Both the position numbers and the translations under genes were made by a program. Positions 7,342-16,567 of a stretch of DNA of 64,000 nt are shown here, in pieces; the first letter of the stretch is position 1, and every line of letters begins with the position of its first letter. Where the stretch lies: contig NZ_MWQH01000006.1 of assembly GCF_002210295.1 (NCBI RefSeq), positions 124,001-188,000 of the forward strand, in the 5' to 3' direction. This DNA comes from Fibrobacter sp. UWB5 (lineage in GTDB: Bacteria > Fibrobacterota > Fibrobacteria > Fibrobacterales > Fibrobacteraceae). The notes beneath the pieces were generated by a model. That model ran no database searches. It was given only the letters and a program-made list of their open reading frames with translations, and was not told where the DNA came from.

Positions 7342-9390
7342 ATGAAAAAACTGATTTCATTGGCAATAGCCTTGTTCTTTGCAACAGCAGCTCTTGCAGA
7401 AGAGTTAGAAGTTTCTACAATAATCACACAAGAAGTCGTTTCGGGCCAACTCGAACAGACTGTGACTGTGGGCGATGAAATTACACCGACAAAAATTTCA
7501 TACACAAATGTCAAAAGTGTGCGAGAAACACCAGTTTTCTCGGATTTGGGCTTGTCTGCAACTTGCGATAACGATTCAAAAAACAAAACAACTCTTTGTA
7601 CGGTTGCTGGAAAAATTAAACGGAATCTTAAACCCGAAACAATCAAGTCCTACATTTTAGTAGAAGATGAATATGGCAAAGTTGCCATTACGTATTTTAC
7701 ATTCAATTTAAAAGCAAGGCCGACAACTCTCAAAGTCATCAAGGGCGAAACCACTCAGTCTGTCAAGGCGGGCGAATCCATTTCGGAAATTGAAATTGAA
7801 TATTCCGGCATTAAATCGTTCATTTTTGGCAGTTCGCCCTCTGGAGTTAAGTATGACAGGGATAATGAAAACCAGATTATTAAAATTAGCGGTAAGGTAG
7901 ACGCAAACACTGCCTCTGGCGAGTATAAGTATATTGTTCGTGGCATAAAGCAAGACAACGAAAAAGATACGCTTAAAGTCGAAATTACGTTCAATGTCAC
8001 AGGCGCACCAGTTTCCGTAAGTGTCGCAGAAAACGCGACTCAGAAAGTGACCGCCGGCGAAGCGATCAAACCGATCTTGTTCTCGTTTACGGGTGCAAAT
8101 AATTACCAGCTCACAAAGATTCCGGCGGGAAAATTTTCTGCTTCGGCAGACGGCGAAAAGATGATCATCACGGTCTCGGGCAATATTGACGAAAATGCGA
8201 AAGACGGGACCTACACCATCGAGCTGGAAGTCACGGATGGCAAAGAAACTGCCAAAGCCCAGGCAACCGTTGAAGTGACTCACAAGGTCTTTGAGACAAA
8301 GATTGAAGTCAGTGAAAATGCGACCCAGACGGTAACCGCAGGCGATTCAATCGAACCGATCGTTTTCAAAGTTGAACATATGACGGAACTTGTTGAATTG
8401 ACTGGATTCCCGGGGGGCTATGAAGTCTATCCCGAAAACAATACGGTGTACGTTGTCGGTAAAATCAAAGAAGACGCCAAGGGTTCCTATACGGTTAAGG
8501 TTGCAATCAAGGGTGCCGACAACAGTGCGACAGCAGAAGCAACAATCAATGTGCTTCCGGTGACAATGAAGTTCGATCTTGTCGAAGGTAGCGCCAATCA
8601 AACGGTTGTTGCCGGCCAGGACATTGTTCCGATGGTTTACAAATATGAGCATTTGAAATCCGTGAAGGGTTCTGGATTCCCCGCTGATTTGCAAGTGGAA
8701 CAAATTGCGGAAAAGAGTCAGGTCAAGATTTATGGTACTGTGAATGCTGAATCGGCCGCCAAGGAATACGTTTATACGTTGGAACTGACGGATATCTATT
8801 CTGAAAAGACGACCATAACTGGCAAAATCAATGTTGTTAAGGCTTCGAGCAGTTCTTCTGAGGCAACTTCTTCTAGTTCCGAAAAGATCGATTCTTCTAG
8901 CAGCAAGGAAACCTCCTCCAGCAGCGAAACGACTAAGCCCACAAGCTCCAGCTCCGATAAGGCAGTTTCTTCTAGCAGCAAGGAAACCTCCTCCAGCAGC
9001 GAAACAACGAAGCCTACAAGCTCCAGCTCTGAAAAGTCCACCTCCAAGAGCTCTAGCTCCGAAAAGGCCAAGAGTTCTAGCTCGACAGACGAAAGCAGCT
9101 CCTCCAGCAAGAAGGGGAAATCTTCCAGCAGCGAAAAGTCTTCAATTGTCGCTACTGTCAAGCCGACTTTCGAATTCGGTTATGCCAACAACGAACTGGT
9201 CGTCGTGCTGCCGAAGCCCGCTATGCTCCGCGTACAGGTGTTCGACATGATGGGCCACTTGGTAGAATCTTTCGCCGAGACGGTGGCTTCTTCCAAGAGC
9301 ATCAACCTCGCTCACCTGGCCAAGGGTAACTATGTGGTGCGCATGGAAAGTGCCCGCTATGCCCGAAATGCGAAGATTTTTGTAAAATAG
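7342..9390 (+). CDS. Secreted repeat protein with Ser-rich linker and C-terminal sorting-type domain
   Basis: This exported 682-aa protein has unknown function. I chose the ATG at 7342 because AAGGAGG sits just upstream and the N-terminus becomes a clean signal peptide (MKKLISLAIALFFATAALA). About five copies of a 90-95-aa beta domain follow, each starting near a phrase like ATQKVTAGEAIKPI or ANQTVVAGQDIVPM. Then comes a Ser/Lys/Thr linker of about 110 aa that is itself an internal duplication. The last 75 residues (VQVFDMMGHLVESF ... GNYVVRM) look like the C-terminal domains of type IX secretion cargo. Adhesion to the surface or to substrate is a guess. Confidence 0.75.
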   Translation: MKKLISLAIALFFATAALAEELEVSTIITQEVVSGQLEQTVTVGDEITPTKISYTNVKSVRETPVFSDLGLSATCDNDSKNKTTLCTVAGKIKRNLKPETIKSYILVEDEYGKVAITYFTFNLKARPTTLKVIKGETTQSVKAGESISEIEIEYSGIKSFIFGSSPSGVKYDRDNENQIIKISGKVDANTASGEYKYIVRGIKQDNEKDTLKVEITFNVTGAPVSVSVAENATQKVTAGEAIKPILFSFTGANNYQLTKIPAGKFSASADGEKMIITVSGNIDENAKDGTYTIELEVTDGKETAKAQATVEVTHKVFETKIEVSENATQTVTAGDSIEPIVFKVEHMTELVELTGFPGGYEVYPENNTVYVVGKIKEDAKGSYTVKVAIKGADNSATAEATINVLPVTMKFDLVEGSANQTVVAGQDIVPMVYKYEHLKSVKGSGFPADLQVEQIAEKSQVKIYGTVNAESAAKEYVYTLELTDIYSEKTTITGKINVVKASSSSSEATSSSSEKIDSSSSKETSSSSETTKPTSSSSDKAVSSSSKETSSSSETTKPTSSSSEKSTSKSSSSEKAKSSSSTDESSSSSKKGKSSSSEKSSIVATVKPTFEFGYANNELVVVLPKPAMLRVQVFDMMGHLVESFAETVASSKSINLAHLAKGNYVVRMESARYARNAKIFVK

Positions 9391-9411
9391 TCTCTTAAAT
9401 TCATCTAAAAA

Positions 9412-9440
9412 ATGAGGCCCTTCGGGGTCTTATTTTTTTT
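9412..9440 (+). terminator. Rho-independent terminator
   Basis: TGAGGCCC pairs with GGGTCTTA around TTCG, with two G-T pairs, followed by eight Ts. It separates the two large secreted-protein genes. The GTG at 9441 lies right at its end and is therefore an unlikely start. Confidence 0.8.
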
Positions 9441-9485
9441 GTGCAGAAAAAAAAGAATAAGATAATTCTAAATTCAGCGGTGAGT

Positions 9486-12400
9486 ATGAGAAAATTGTTA
9501 CTAACTAAAGTCATCTTTGTCCTTTTGCTGTTGAGCAGCACAACTTCGTTGGCTGAGGAATACAAATACAAGTTTGACGTTTTACAATCTTGTGGTGGTG
9601 ATATTTATTCAGAAAACGGGTATGTGCGTTCTGAATTTACCTGTTATTCTGAATCTGCCACAGATCCTGTTCATTCAGACAAATCCTGTACGGCAATGGA
9701 GTCGAATAAATCCGAGACGTCTTTGAAATCCTATACAATGGGGCATCATAAGTTTACCGGCTGGACAGTCGTGTCCGGGGATTGTTCTTTTACAGATGCG
9801 AGTAAGGAGTTGACAACTTTGAAACTCAAGGGGGAGGGATGTGTAGTCAAGGTAAATAGGGTGTTTACGAACATTACACTACAAGCTGGTACAGGAGGTT
9901 CTGTTATTGGAGAAGAAGACTTAGAAAAGGATTGCGAGTTTGGAGGCTATCGCGAAAGCGACAACGGAGTAAGAGGTCACGGAAGAGCAGGATATTACTC
10001 CTATGGTGATAGTTATCTTTATTATGGATATTATGTTAAAATCACTGCAACTCCCGACAAATCTTACAGATTCGTAAATTGGACCGTTACATCGGGTGGT
10101 GAAAAATGTTCAATTGAAGATAAAAATTCAAAAAGTACATCCATATCCGTACCGTATGAAAACCATTGCACTGTCAAGGCCAATTTCGTAAAGATAGGTG
10201 TATTGACCATTGGCAGTACTACTGGTGGCTCTATTTCACCCTCTTCCTCAAAAACTGTTGATGTCGGTTCTAAAGTTAACATTTCTGCAACACCCGATAA
10301 TTCTTATAGATTCGAAAATTGGACCTTCTCATCGGGTAGTGGAAACTGTTCAATAGCAGATAAAAATTCAAAAAAAACAACCATAACAGTTAATGGCGAT
10401 TGCAAAATCAAGGCCAATTTCGTAAAGACCGCGGTATTGACCATTGGCACTGCCACTGGCGGCTCAATTTCACCCTCTTCCCCCAAAACAGTCGATGCGG
10501 GTACAAAGGTGAAAATCACGGCTACTCCCGACAATACCCATGTCTTTGTCACGTGGAGCAAGGCTACCAATTGCCCCATCGATGATAGAAGTGCAGCAAC
10601 CACCTATGTGACGGTTAACGATGATTGCACCATTAGGCCTTCCTATTACAAGTTCTACGAGCTCACGATTACTGCGGGGACTGGCGGAACAACTACCGAA
10701 ACGACCAAGAGAACGTATTCGGGCGGTTCGGCTGAGGTCAGTGTTACGGCAAAACCCAATAGCGGTTACCGTTTCGACAAGTGGGTCAAGGTATCAGGCG
10801 GTAGTGCATGTTCTGTTATTGATGAAACTTCCGCAACCACGAATGTTCACGTTCGTGAAACCTGTAAGATAAGGGCCGATTTTGTTCGTACTTACGAACT
10901 GAAACTTGTCGCGGGGACCGGCGGGTCAACGAACTTTACGTCTAAAACCGTGGATACCGGTTCAAAGGTTGACATTTCGGCGTCCATTTCTCAATATGGC
11001 TACCGTTTCGACAAATGGACGTCCTCTAGTACCAGCTGTACTGTTGCAGATCCGACCGACTCTTATACGAAGGTGACTGTCAAAGGCAACTGTACCGTAA
11101 CGGCAAGCTTTGTGGAAAGAAACACCTTCTCTATTGCAGCGAACATAGCAGAAGCCGGAAGTACTTCTCCGTATGGTTACCTAGCTGTCGACAAGGGCTC
11201 TTCAAAAGCGATTACAGCCACACCCAGCTCTGGCTATCGTTTTGACGAGTGGACTACTGATAATGCATCTTGCGTCATAGCCGATATAGCCAGCACATCG
11301 ACTTCTTTAAAGGTATCTGGCAATTGTAACATAACGGCAAATTTCGTCAAGACACAAGAATTGACTGTATCCACTAGTACGGGAGGGAGCGTATCTTCAG
11401 CAGGAACAAAAACTGTAGATTACGGCTCTGACAACACTATAACCGCCACACCTGATTCCAGCTACCGCTTCGACAAGTGGACTACTGATAATGCGTCTTG
11501 CGTCATCGCCGACACTACCAGCGATTCAACTACTGTAAGTGTTTCTGCTGATTGCAATATAACGGCAAATTTCGTCAAGATCCAGTATATAGATGTATCC
11601 GCCGGCACAGGAGGCACCACCTCTCCGTCAACATATATGCCAATCGATTCGGGGGCAACTCTTCAAATAACGGCTACACCTGATTCCAGCTACCGCTTTG
11701 ACCAGTGGACCTCTGACAATGAGTCTTGCGTCATAGCCGACACTGCCAGCAATTCTACCTCTGTAAAGGTGTCTGATGATTGCAGCGTGAAAGCAACATT
11801 TGTAAAAACATACACCTTCTCTGTTCGTGCAAATATAGACGCTGGCGGAACAGTTTCTCCGGATGAGGACCAAACTGTCGACAAAGGCTCCCGTAATTCG
11901 ATTTCTGCCACACCCAATTCTGGCTATCGCTTCGACAAATGGACATCTGACAATGCGTCTTGCGTTATATCCAAAACAACCAAAACGTCGACTTCTGTAA
12001 AGGTATCTGATAATTGTAATGTTACCGCAAATTTCGTTAAGACCCATAACGTGACAATTGCTGGCGGTACGGGCGGCCACGTTAAATCTCCTGGAAGCAG
12101 AACTGTAGACATAGACACAAAAGTTAGCCTTAGCGCCGTTGAAGATACAGGCTATGTCTTTGACAAGTGGGTTTCGACTTCGAAAAAATGTATTGTTGCA
12201 GACCCTGCATCATTGTCAACTACTGTAAAAGTCGGTGACGACTGCTCCGTGACGGCGAACTTTGTCAAAGTGGAATACGTGTTCCTTGAAGAGGACTTTG
12301 TCAGGGATATCGATTCCGTAGAAACGACGGAAGTGGATTTTGCCTTCAGCCTGAATACGGTAAGCCCCACTTACAGCAAGATAGACACCATCACGGTGGC

Positions 12401-13655
12401 TCTGTTTACGGACCTGGGGGATACCTTATGGGTGCCCGCCATCGAGACGGACGTTCATTCGGGCGAGTTCGAGGGCCGAGGCTCCTTCAGGTTTGTGACT
12501 AGCACCGAAGACCAGAAGGACGATGTGCTGGATGCCGCAATGGATTTGGATGCCGACGCCAACCGTGCGGTCATCCGTATGCAGATAGGCAAGGACAACT
12601 CTGCCTTGGATAGCCGAGATTCCATCGTGGTGTTCTATGAGTTCATTCCTGCGGTTTCTGCAGAAATCCAGGACCAGGATCTGGATGGCCGCGCCGACTT
12701 TGTGCGCGTGCATTTCGCAAAGTCCATTCTCCATGAACAGCTAAAGATTGATACATTGTTCTGGGGAGAATCCGAAGATGATGGTCGCGAAGTGGCCAGC
12801 CGGGACATGGAGATCTCCGAAGATGGCGATTTGATCTATGCAGCACTAGAAAGCCCCTTTGAATACGGTGTTACCGCCGTGGATTCTACGGGCAAAAAAT
12901 TTGTCAAGATTTCCAGGAATACGTCTTCTGCAATCCAGAAGGTAACTCTATCCGACAAGGTTGGCCCCGTGCCCGTGCGTGCGGAAAAACACCCCGGCGT
13001 AATAAGGGACAAGGATTACCTGAATGGAAAGGCGGATATCCCGCCGGATACACTGGTGGTGACCTTGTCTGAACCCGTAAAAATTCCAGGCGGAGCCAAA
13101 GCATTCGACAAAAAACGCAGTGCTTGGAGCAATATGTTCCAGTATGCAGAATCCTGCGACAACGGCAAGATGCATCCAGTTTCCCTCGAACAAAGTCCAA
13201 AGCTGGACAAGTCCGGTAAGGTCTGGACCATGGTGATTCCGCACCAAGTCAATATCCACGTGGGGCATTGCCTCATGACGAATCCTGAAGCCCCCTTCCA
13301 GGATGCAGCTGGCAATGCACCGGCCATTGGCGGAGTCTCTATAGAAGGCGACGATGGCGATATCTATATCTATACCTTCAAGGGCGCTCCTGCAGTAGCC
13401 CGTGGCAGCAAGTCTGCCGTCAAGGTGGAAGCTAGGCTGAGTTACAAGGCTAAAGTGACCATTTTTAGTAATCTCGGGAACGTTGTTGCGCAGTTCAACA
13501 GAAAAAATGAAGAAGGCCTTAGCTTCATTGAATGGGATCAGCGAACCATGGACAACCGCCTAGCCGGAACAGGTGTTTACATCTGGAAAATCCAGTTCAA
13601 GTTCGCGGATGGTCACAAGGAGACCCGGTCCATCCGTACGGGTATCAAACGCTAG
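9486..13655 (+). CDS. Large secreted protein with eleven Cys-paired InlB-B-like repeats
   Basis: This exported 1389-aa protein starts at the ATG at 9486, giving MRKLLLTKVIFVLLLLSSTTSLAEE. An upstream GTG at 9441 is rejected because it abuts a terminator. From about residue 55 to 930 it holds eleven repeats of roughly 75-80 aa of the kind ITATPDSSYRFDKWTSDNA ... DCNITANFVK, resembling divergent InlB B-repeats. Each repeat keeps two cysteines about 20-25 residues apart, unusual for the family. The last third has no such repeats and ends in a FlgD-like Ig domain (VTIFSNLGNVV ... GTGVYIWKIQF). Its stop is three bases from that of the converging gene. An adhesin-like role is inferred only. Confidence 0.78.
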   Translation: MRKLLLTKVIFVLLLLSSTTSLAEEYKYKFDVLQSCGGDIYSENGYVRSEFTCYSESATDPVHSDKSCTAMESNKSETSLKSYTMGHHKFTGWTVVSGDCSFTDASKELTTLKLKGEGCVVKVNRVFTNITLQAGTGGSVIGEEDLEKDCEFGGYRESDNGVRGHGRAGYYSYGDSYLYYGYYVKITATPDKSYRFVNWTVTSGGEKCSIEDKNSKSTSISVPYENHCTVKANFVKIGVLTIGSTTGGSISPSSSKTVDVGSKVNISATPDNSYRFENWTFSSGSGNCSIADKNSKKTTITVNGDCKIKANFVKTAVLTIGTATGGSISPSSPKTVDAGTKVKITATPDNTHVFVTWSKATNCPIDDRSAATTYVTVNDDCTIRPSYYKFYELTITAGTGGTTTETTKRTYSGGSAEVSVTAKPNSGYRFDKWVKVSGGSACSVIDETSATTNVHVRETCKIRADFVRTYELKLVAGTGGSTNFTSKTVDTGSKVDISASISQYGYRFDKWTSSSTSCTVADPTDSYTKVTVKGNCTVTASFVERNTFSIAANIAEAGSTSPYGYLAVDKGSSKAITATPSSGYRFDEWTTDNASCVIADIASTSTSLKVSGNCNITANFVKTQELTVSTSTGGSVSSAGTKTVDYGSDNTITATPDSSYRFDKWTTDNASCVIADTTSDSTTVSVSADCNITANFVKIQYIDVSAGTGGTTSPSTYMPIDSGATLQITATPDSSYRFDQWTSDNESCVIADTASNSTSVKVSDDCSVKATFVKTYTFSVRANIDAGGTVSPDEDQTVDKGSRNSISATPNSGYRFDKWTSDNASCVISKTTKTSTSVKVSDNCNVTANFVKTHNVTIAGGTGGHVKSPGSRTVDIDTKVSLSAVEDTGYVFDKWVSTSKKCIVADPASLSTTVKVGDDCSVTANFVKVEYVFLEEDFVRDIDSVETTEVDFAFSLNTVSPTYSKIDTITVALFTDLGDTLWVPAIETDVHSGEFEGRGSFRFVTSTEDQKDDVLDAAMDLDADANRAVIRMQIGKDNSALDSRDSIVVFYEFIPAVSAEIQDQDLDGRADFVRVHFAKSILHEQLKIDTLFWGESEDDGREVASRDMEISEDGDLIYAALESPFEYGVTAVDSTGKKFVKISRNTSSAIQKVTLSDKVGPVPVRAEKHPGVIRDKDYLNGKADIPPDTLVVTLSEPVKIPGGAKAFDKKRSAWSNMFQYAESCDNGKMHPVSLEQSPKLDKSGKVWTMVIPHQVNIHVGHCLMTNPEAPFQDAAGNAPAIGGVSIEGDDGDIYIYTFKGAPAVARGSKSAVKVEARLSYKAKVTIFSNLGNVVAQFNRKNEEGLSFIEWDQRTMDNRLAGTGVYIWKIQFKFADGHKETRSIRTGIKR
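10030..12275 (+). repeat. Tandem coding repeats, about 230 bases each
   Basis: Ten well-conserved units (after one degenerate unit) recur in frame in the 9486-13655 gene. The middle units, about 11,200-12,050, are the most alike at DNA level, sharing ATAACGGCAAATTTCGTCAA and GATAATGCGTCTTGCGT-like text. That suggests recent expansion or recombination there. Confidence 0.8.
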
Positions 13656-13658
13656 TAA

Positions 13659-14288
13659 CTATTCTTCGTCTTCAGGAGTCGTGCCCTCGTTGGGCACGTA
13701 GTTATGCTTGTGTGTGATTTCGAAGCTCCAGTAGCATGAAGCACCAAATCTGCCCGAAGAGAATCTATAAGACAAGTCTTTCTTTTCGAAACTTTTCTCG
13801 AGGCTTGTAAAGGTGTAGCTAAATTCAAGACCTACGCCTGGGGCATAATGGAATCCGACGCCCGCATCGACCATGAAATTTTTTGGCTTTTCCCACCAGG
13901 CACTAGCGGTAGTTGCCGGCAAGAGCCAGCCTGCGCGCAGCGTCCCGTAGGGTGCGATATCTTTAAAGCTTTTCGTAGATCTCAGGGAAAGCGCCCCCCA
14001 TATGGGAATAGTGCTTGGCGTCAGTTTCAGTTTGTCTTTCCTCTGAGCATTCATAAAGCCGATTCCGCCACCGAAGTAGAATGGAGAAGATTCCTTTTCG
14101 GCTAAAAATTCTGCGCCAACTTCGCCTGTAAAACCGGTGCTATACTCTGTTTTGGAATTGCCCCCGTCAAGGACCCTCGAAACGTTTACGTCTGCGGGAA
14201 GAAATCCGCGTAGAAACGGGTGAATTTCAGAGGAGTTTGCATTTACCAAGAATAAAGCACAAGTTAACAGGGTAGCGCGAATTTTCAT
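13659..14288 (-). CDS. Small outer-membrane beta-barrel-like protein, unknown
   Basis: This 209-aa exported protein has a signal peptide (MKIRATLLTCALFLVNANSS) and alternating strands rich in Gly and aromatic residues (FYFGGGIGFM, APYGTLRAGWLLP, MVDAGVGFHYAPGVGLEFSYTF, FGASCYWSF). This fits a short outer-membrane barrel of the OmpW/OmpA-like size class. The tail is acidic (EGTTPEDEE). It converges with the large repeat protein, with only three bases between the stops. No specific family is recognised. Confidence 0.6.
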   Translation of the reverse strand: MKIRATLLTCALFLVNANSSEIHPFLRGFLPADVNVSRVLDGGNSKTEYSTGFTGEVGAEFLAEKESSPFYFGGGIGFMNAQRKDKLKLTPSTIPIWGALSLRSTKSFKDIAPYGTLRAGWLLPATTASAWWEKPKNFMVDAGVGFHYAPGVGLEFSYTFTSLEKSFEKKDLSYRFSSGRFGASCYWSFEITHKHNYVPNEGTTPEDEE

Positions 14289-14393
14289 GCTCGCGAATAT
14301 AGAAAACTTGAGTATTCTTCAGTTTGGCTGCCCAACGAAATTAATTAATTGTAAAAATATGCATTTTTGCTTGCTTGAACCCGAAAATACCAC

Positions 14394-14422
14394 TTGCTTT
14401 TTTGTGCAGTTATACTTATATT
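14394..14422 (+). promoter_or_regulatory. Promoter of the radical SAM/DUF4130 pair
   Basis: TTGCTT (14394-14399), a 17-base spacer and TATATT (14417-14422) give a start point near 14430 and a leader of about 30 bases before the ATG at 14459. Confidence 0.6.
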
Positions 14423-14458
14423 TAGTGAACAAAGGTGCAACTAAACAAAAAGGCATTT

Positions 14459-15709
14459 ATGGACATACGCGAAAAGTTGAATATCCTTTCGGCCGCGGCC
14501 AAGTACGACGTGTCGTGTTCTTCGAGCGGGTCCAAGCGGCAAGCGCCCCAGGGTGGACTCGGGAGCGCCTGTAGCGCGGGTATTTGCCATACCTGGTCTT
14601 CTGACGGGCGCTGTATTTCGCTTTTGAAGGTGCTCATGAGCAATGCCTGCAAGTATGATTGCGCCTATTGCATTAACCGCCGTAGCAACGATATTCCGCG
14701 AGCTACATTCACGTCCAAGGAACTCATCAACCTGACGTTGGAATTCTACCGCCGCAACTATATCGAGGGGCTTTTCTTGAGTTCGGCGGTGGTGGGCAGC
14801 CCTGACCGCACCATGGAAATGCTGATTCAAGTGGCCAAGGAACTGCGCACCGTCCATAAATTCGGCGGATACATTCACCTGAAGGCGATTCCCGGAGCCA
14901 GCCGCGAACTTCTGTACCAAGCTGGGCTTTATGCCGACCGCAGCAGTGTGAATATCGAGATTCCGACCGACAGGGCGCTACAATACCTCGCTCCCGAAAA
15001 GAATCATGCCTCGATTCTCGCCCCCATGAATTTTTTAGCCGAACGCAAGCTGGAATACAAGACGGACCATTCCCGCTATTCGCCAAAGTTCTTGCCGGCT
15101 GGTCAAAGCACGCAGATGATTGTGGGGGCGGCAGGGGAGTCGGACTTGCAAATCCTGACCCTTTCGAATAGATTCTACAAGCAGCAGCAAATGAAGCGCG
15201 TGTATTTTTCGGGCTATGTACCGCTCAACGCCGACAAGCGCCTGCCTGCACTAACGACCAAGCCGCCCCTGGTTCGCGAACACAGGCTTTATCAGGCCGA
15301 CTGGCTCATGCGTTTTTACAAGTTCGGCTTTGATGAAGTGGTCGACCCGGCGCACCCGAATCTAGACTTGGATCTCGACCCAAAGGCTGCTTGGGCATTG
15401 CGCCACCCTGAATTTTTCCCCATCGACATTCAAACCGCCGACTACGAAATGCTCTTGCGCGTGCCAGGTATTGGCGTGAAATCGGCCCAATTGATCGCTT
15501 CGGGTCGCCGGTTCTCTAAAATCCGACTGGAGCACCTGAAAAAGATGGGAGTCGTGCTCAAGCGGGCGCAGTACTTTATTTACCATCCGGATACTCCCGC
15601 CTGTTTGCGCAGGCTTTACCCTGAAATGGTCCGACCTTTGCTGCTCCCCAAGCCCCAGCCCTTGCAGCTAGATTTGTTCTCTAATCAACCTTTAGCTTTG
15701 CCGGCGTAA
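14459..15709 (+). CDS. Radical SAM protein of the putative DNA modification/repair family (TIGR03916)
   Basis: This 416-aa cytoplasmic iron-sulfur enzyme uses S-adenosylmethionine radical chemistry; its substrate is unproven but probably DNA. The cluster motif is CKYDCAYC (CxxxCxxC). A helix-hairpin-helix DNA-binding element, VPGIGVKSAQLIASGRR, lies near the C-terminus. The start MDIREKLNILSAAAKYDVSC (ATG 14459) matches the family; a GTG 24 bases upstream is less likely. The next gene, four bases on, is the DUF4130 partner with which this family is regularly paired. The pairing implies DNA damage repair or base modification, but the reaction is unknown. Confidence 0.88.
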   Translation: MDIREKLNILSAAAKYDVSCSSSGSKRQAPQGGLGSACSAGICHTWSSDGRCISLLKVLMSNACKYDCAYCINRRSNDIPRATFTSKELINLTLEFYRRNYIEGLFLSSAVVGSPDRTMEMLIQVAKELRTVHKFGGYIHLKAIPGASRELLYQAGLYADRSSVNIEIPTDRALQYLAPEKNHASILAPMNFLAERKLEYKTDHSRYSPKFLPAGQSTQMIVGAAGESDLQILTLSNRFYKQQQMKRVYFSGYVPLNADKRLPALTTKPPLVREHRLYQADWLMRFYKFGFDEVVDPAHPNLDLDLDPKAAWALRHPEFFPIDIQTADYEMLLRVPGIGVKSAQLIASGRRFSKIRLEHLKKMGVVLKRAQYFIYHPDTPACLRRLYPEMVRPLLLPKPQPLQLDLFSNQPLALPA

Positions 15710-15713
15710 AATC

Positions 15714-16469
15714 ATGCTTTCTATCTCTTACGATTCAACATTTGACGGATTCTTGAGCGTGGTCTTCGAGATTTACCGCCAGCACTTGGAGGTGGGTGAG
15801 ATTCATGGAGACCGCAGCACGACTCCTTGCAACCTGTTTATGCAGCCTTTCCGCATCGAAACGTCCGAAGATGAGGCGGCCCGGCTCAAACGGGCTATTG
15901 AAAATTATGCCAGCGCCGATATTTTGGATCTTTTGCATGTGGCGTTCCGCTCCGAGGAAGAGGGAATCGAGATGAAGATTCTAGCCTATCTTCGCAAGGT
16001 TTTTGACGGCAAGGACCCGAAATACGCCAAGAACCCGACCTCCGATGAAATGCTTCCGCTGTTCTTGACCGCCCGCGCTGTACGCCACGAGGCGGGGGGC
16101 ATGCTCGGGCTCGTACGCTTCAGCAAGACCTCTGACGGCACGTATTTCGCCGAAATCGAGCCCAAATATGACATTCTGGACCTGATTGTGGGGCACTTTC
16201 GCGGGCGATTTGCCAACGAAAAGTGGGCAATATACGATTCCAAGCGCGGTTTCGGCGTGTATTATGCGGGGCACCAGCTTGCCGAAATCACCATTCCGAA
16301 CCTGGATGCGGTCACCAAGGCCACTCCGCCCGACGAAATGGTCCGACTTTGGCAAGATTACTACAAGTCAATCGCTATCAAGGAGCGTGAAAACCCGAAA
16401 CTCCTGAAGCGCTGTCTGCCAGTGTACTACTGGAAACACCTGCCCGAAAGACAATTTTCCCGTTGTTGA
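15714..16469 (+). CDS. DUF4130 probable DNA metabolism protein (TIGR03915)
   Basis: This 251-aa protein is the partner of the radical SAM enzyme four bases upstream. It opens with YDSTFDGFLSVVFEIYR, typical of the family. The DUF4130 core includes VRHEAGGMLGLVRFSKTSDG and FRGRFANEKWAIYDSKRGFGVYY, followed by a basic end. DUF4130 is also found fused to UdgX-type uracil-DNA glycosylases, which supports a role at damaged or modified DNA. Its catalytic function is not known. Translation is likely coupled to the upstream gene. Confidence 0.87.
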   Translation: MLSISYDSTFDGFLSVVFEIYRQHLEVGEIHGDRSTTPCNLFMQPFRIETSEDEAARLKRAIENYASADILDLLHVAFRSEEEGIEMKILAYLRKVFDGKDPKYAKNPTSDEMLPLFLTARAVRHEAGGMLGLVRFSKTSDGTYFAEIEPKYDILDLIVGHFRGRFANEKWAIYDSKRGFGVYYAGHQLAEITIPNLDAVTKATPPDEMVRLWQDYYKSIAIKERENPKLLKRCLPVYYWKHLPERQFSRC

Positions 16470-16567
16470 AACCCTTCCAACCATTTTTGGTGTGATTTTC
16501 AAAAAAATCACTCCCATTTCGGCAAATAATTGTATTTTTCTTTTGGAAAAATGGAGAATTTGAAGCT

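Noticed and set aside
9441-9485. GTG start extending the large repeat protein by 15 codons
   Set aside because: The GTG directly abuts a terminator T run and the extension spoils the signal peptide; the ATG at 9486 fits better.
10030-12275. Tandem repeats considered as a CRISPR array or minisatellite
   Set aside because: The units are in frame, about 230 bases, and encode a conserved protein repeat; there are no short identical repeats with unique spacers.
14435-14458. GTG start for the radical SAM gene
   Set aside because: Family members begin MDIREKLN, matching the ATG at 14459.
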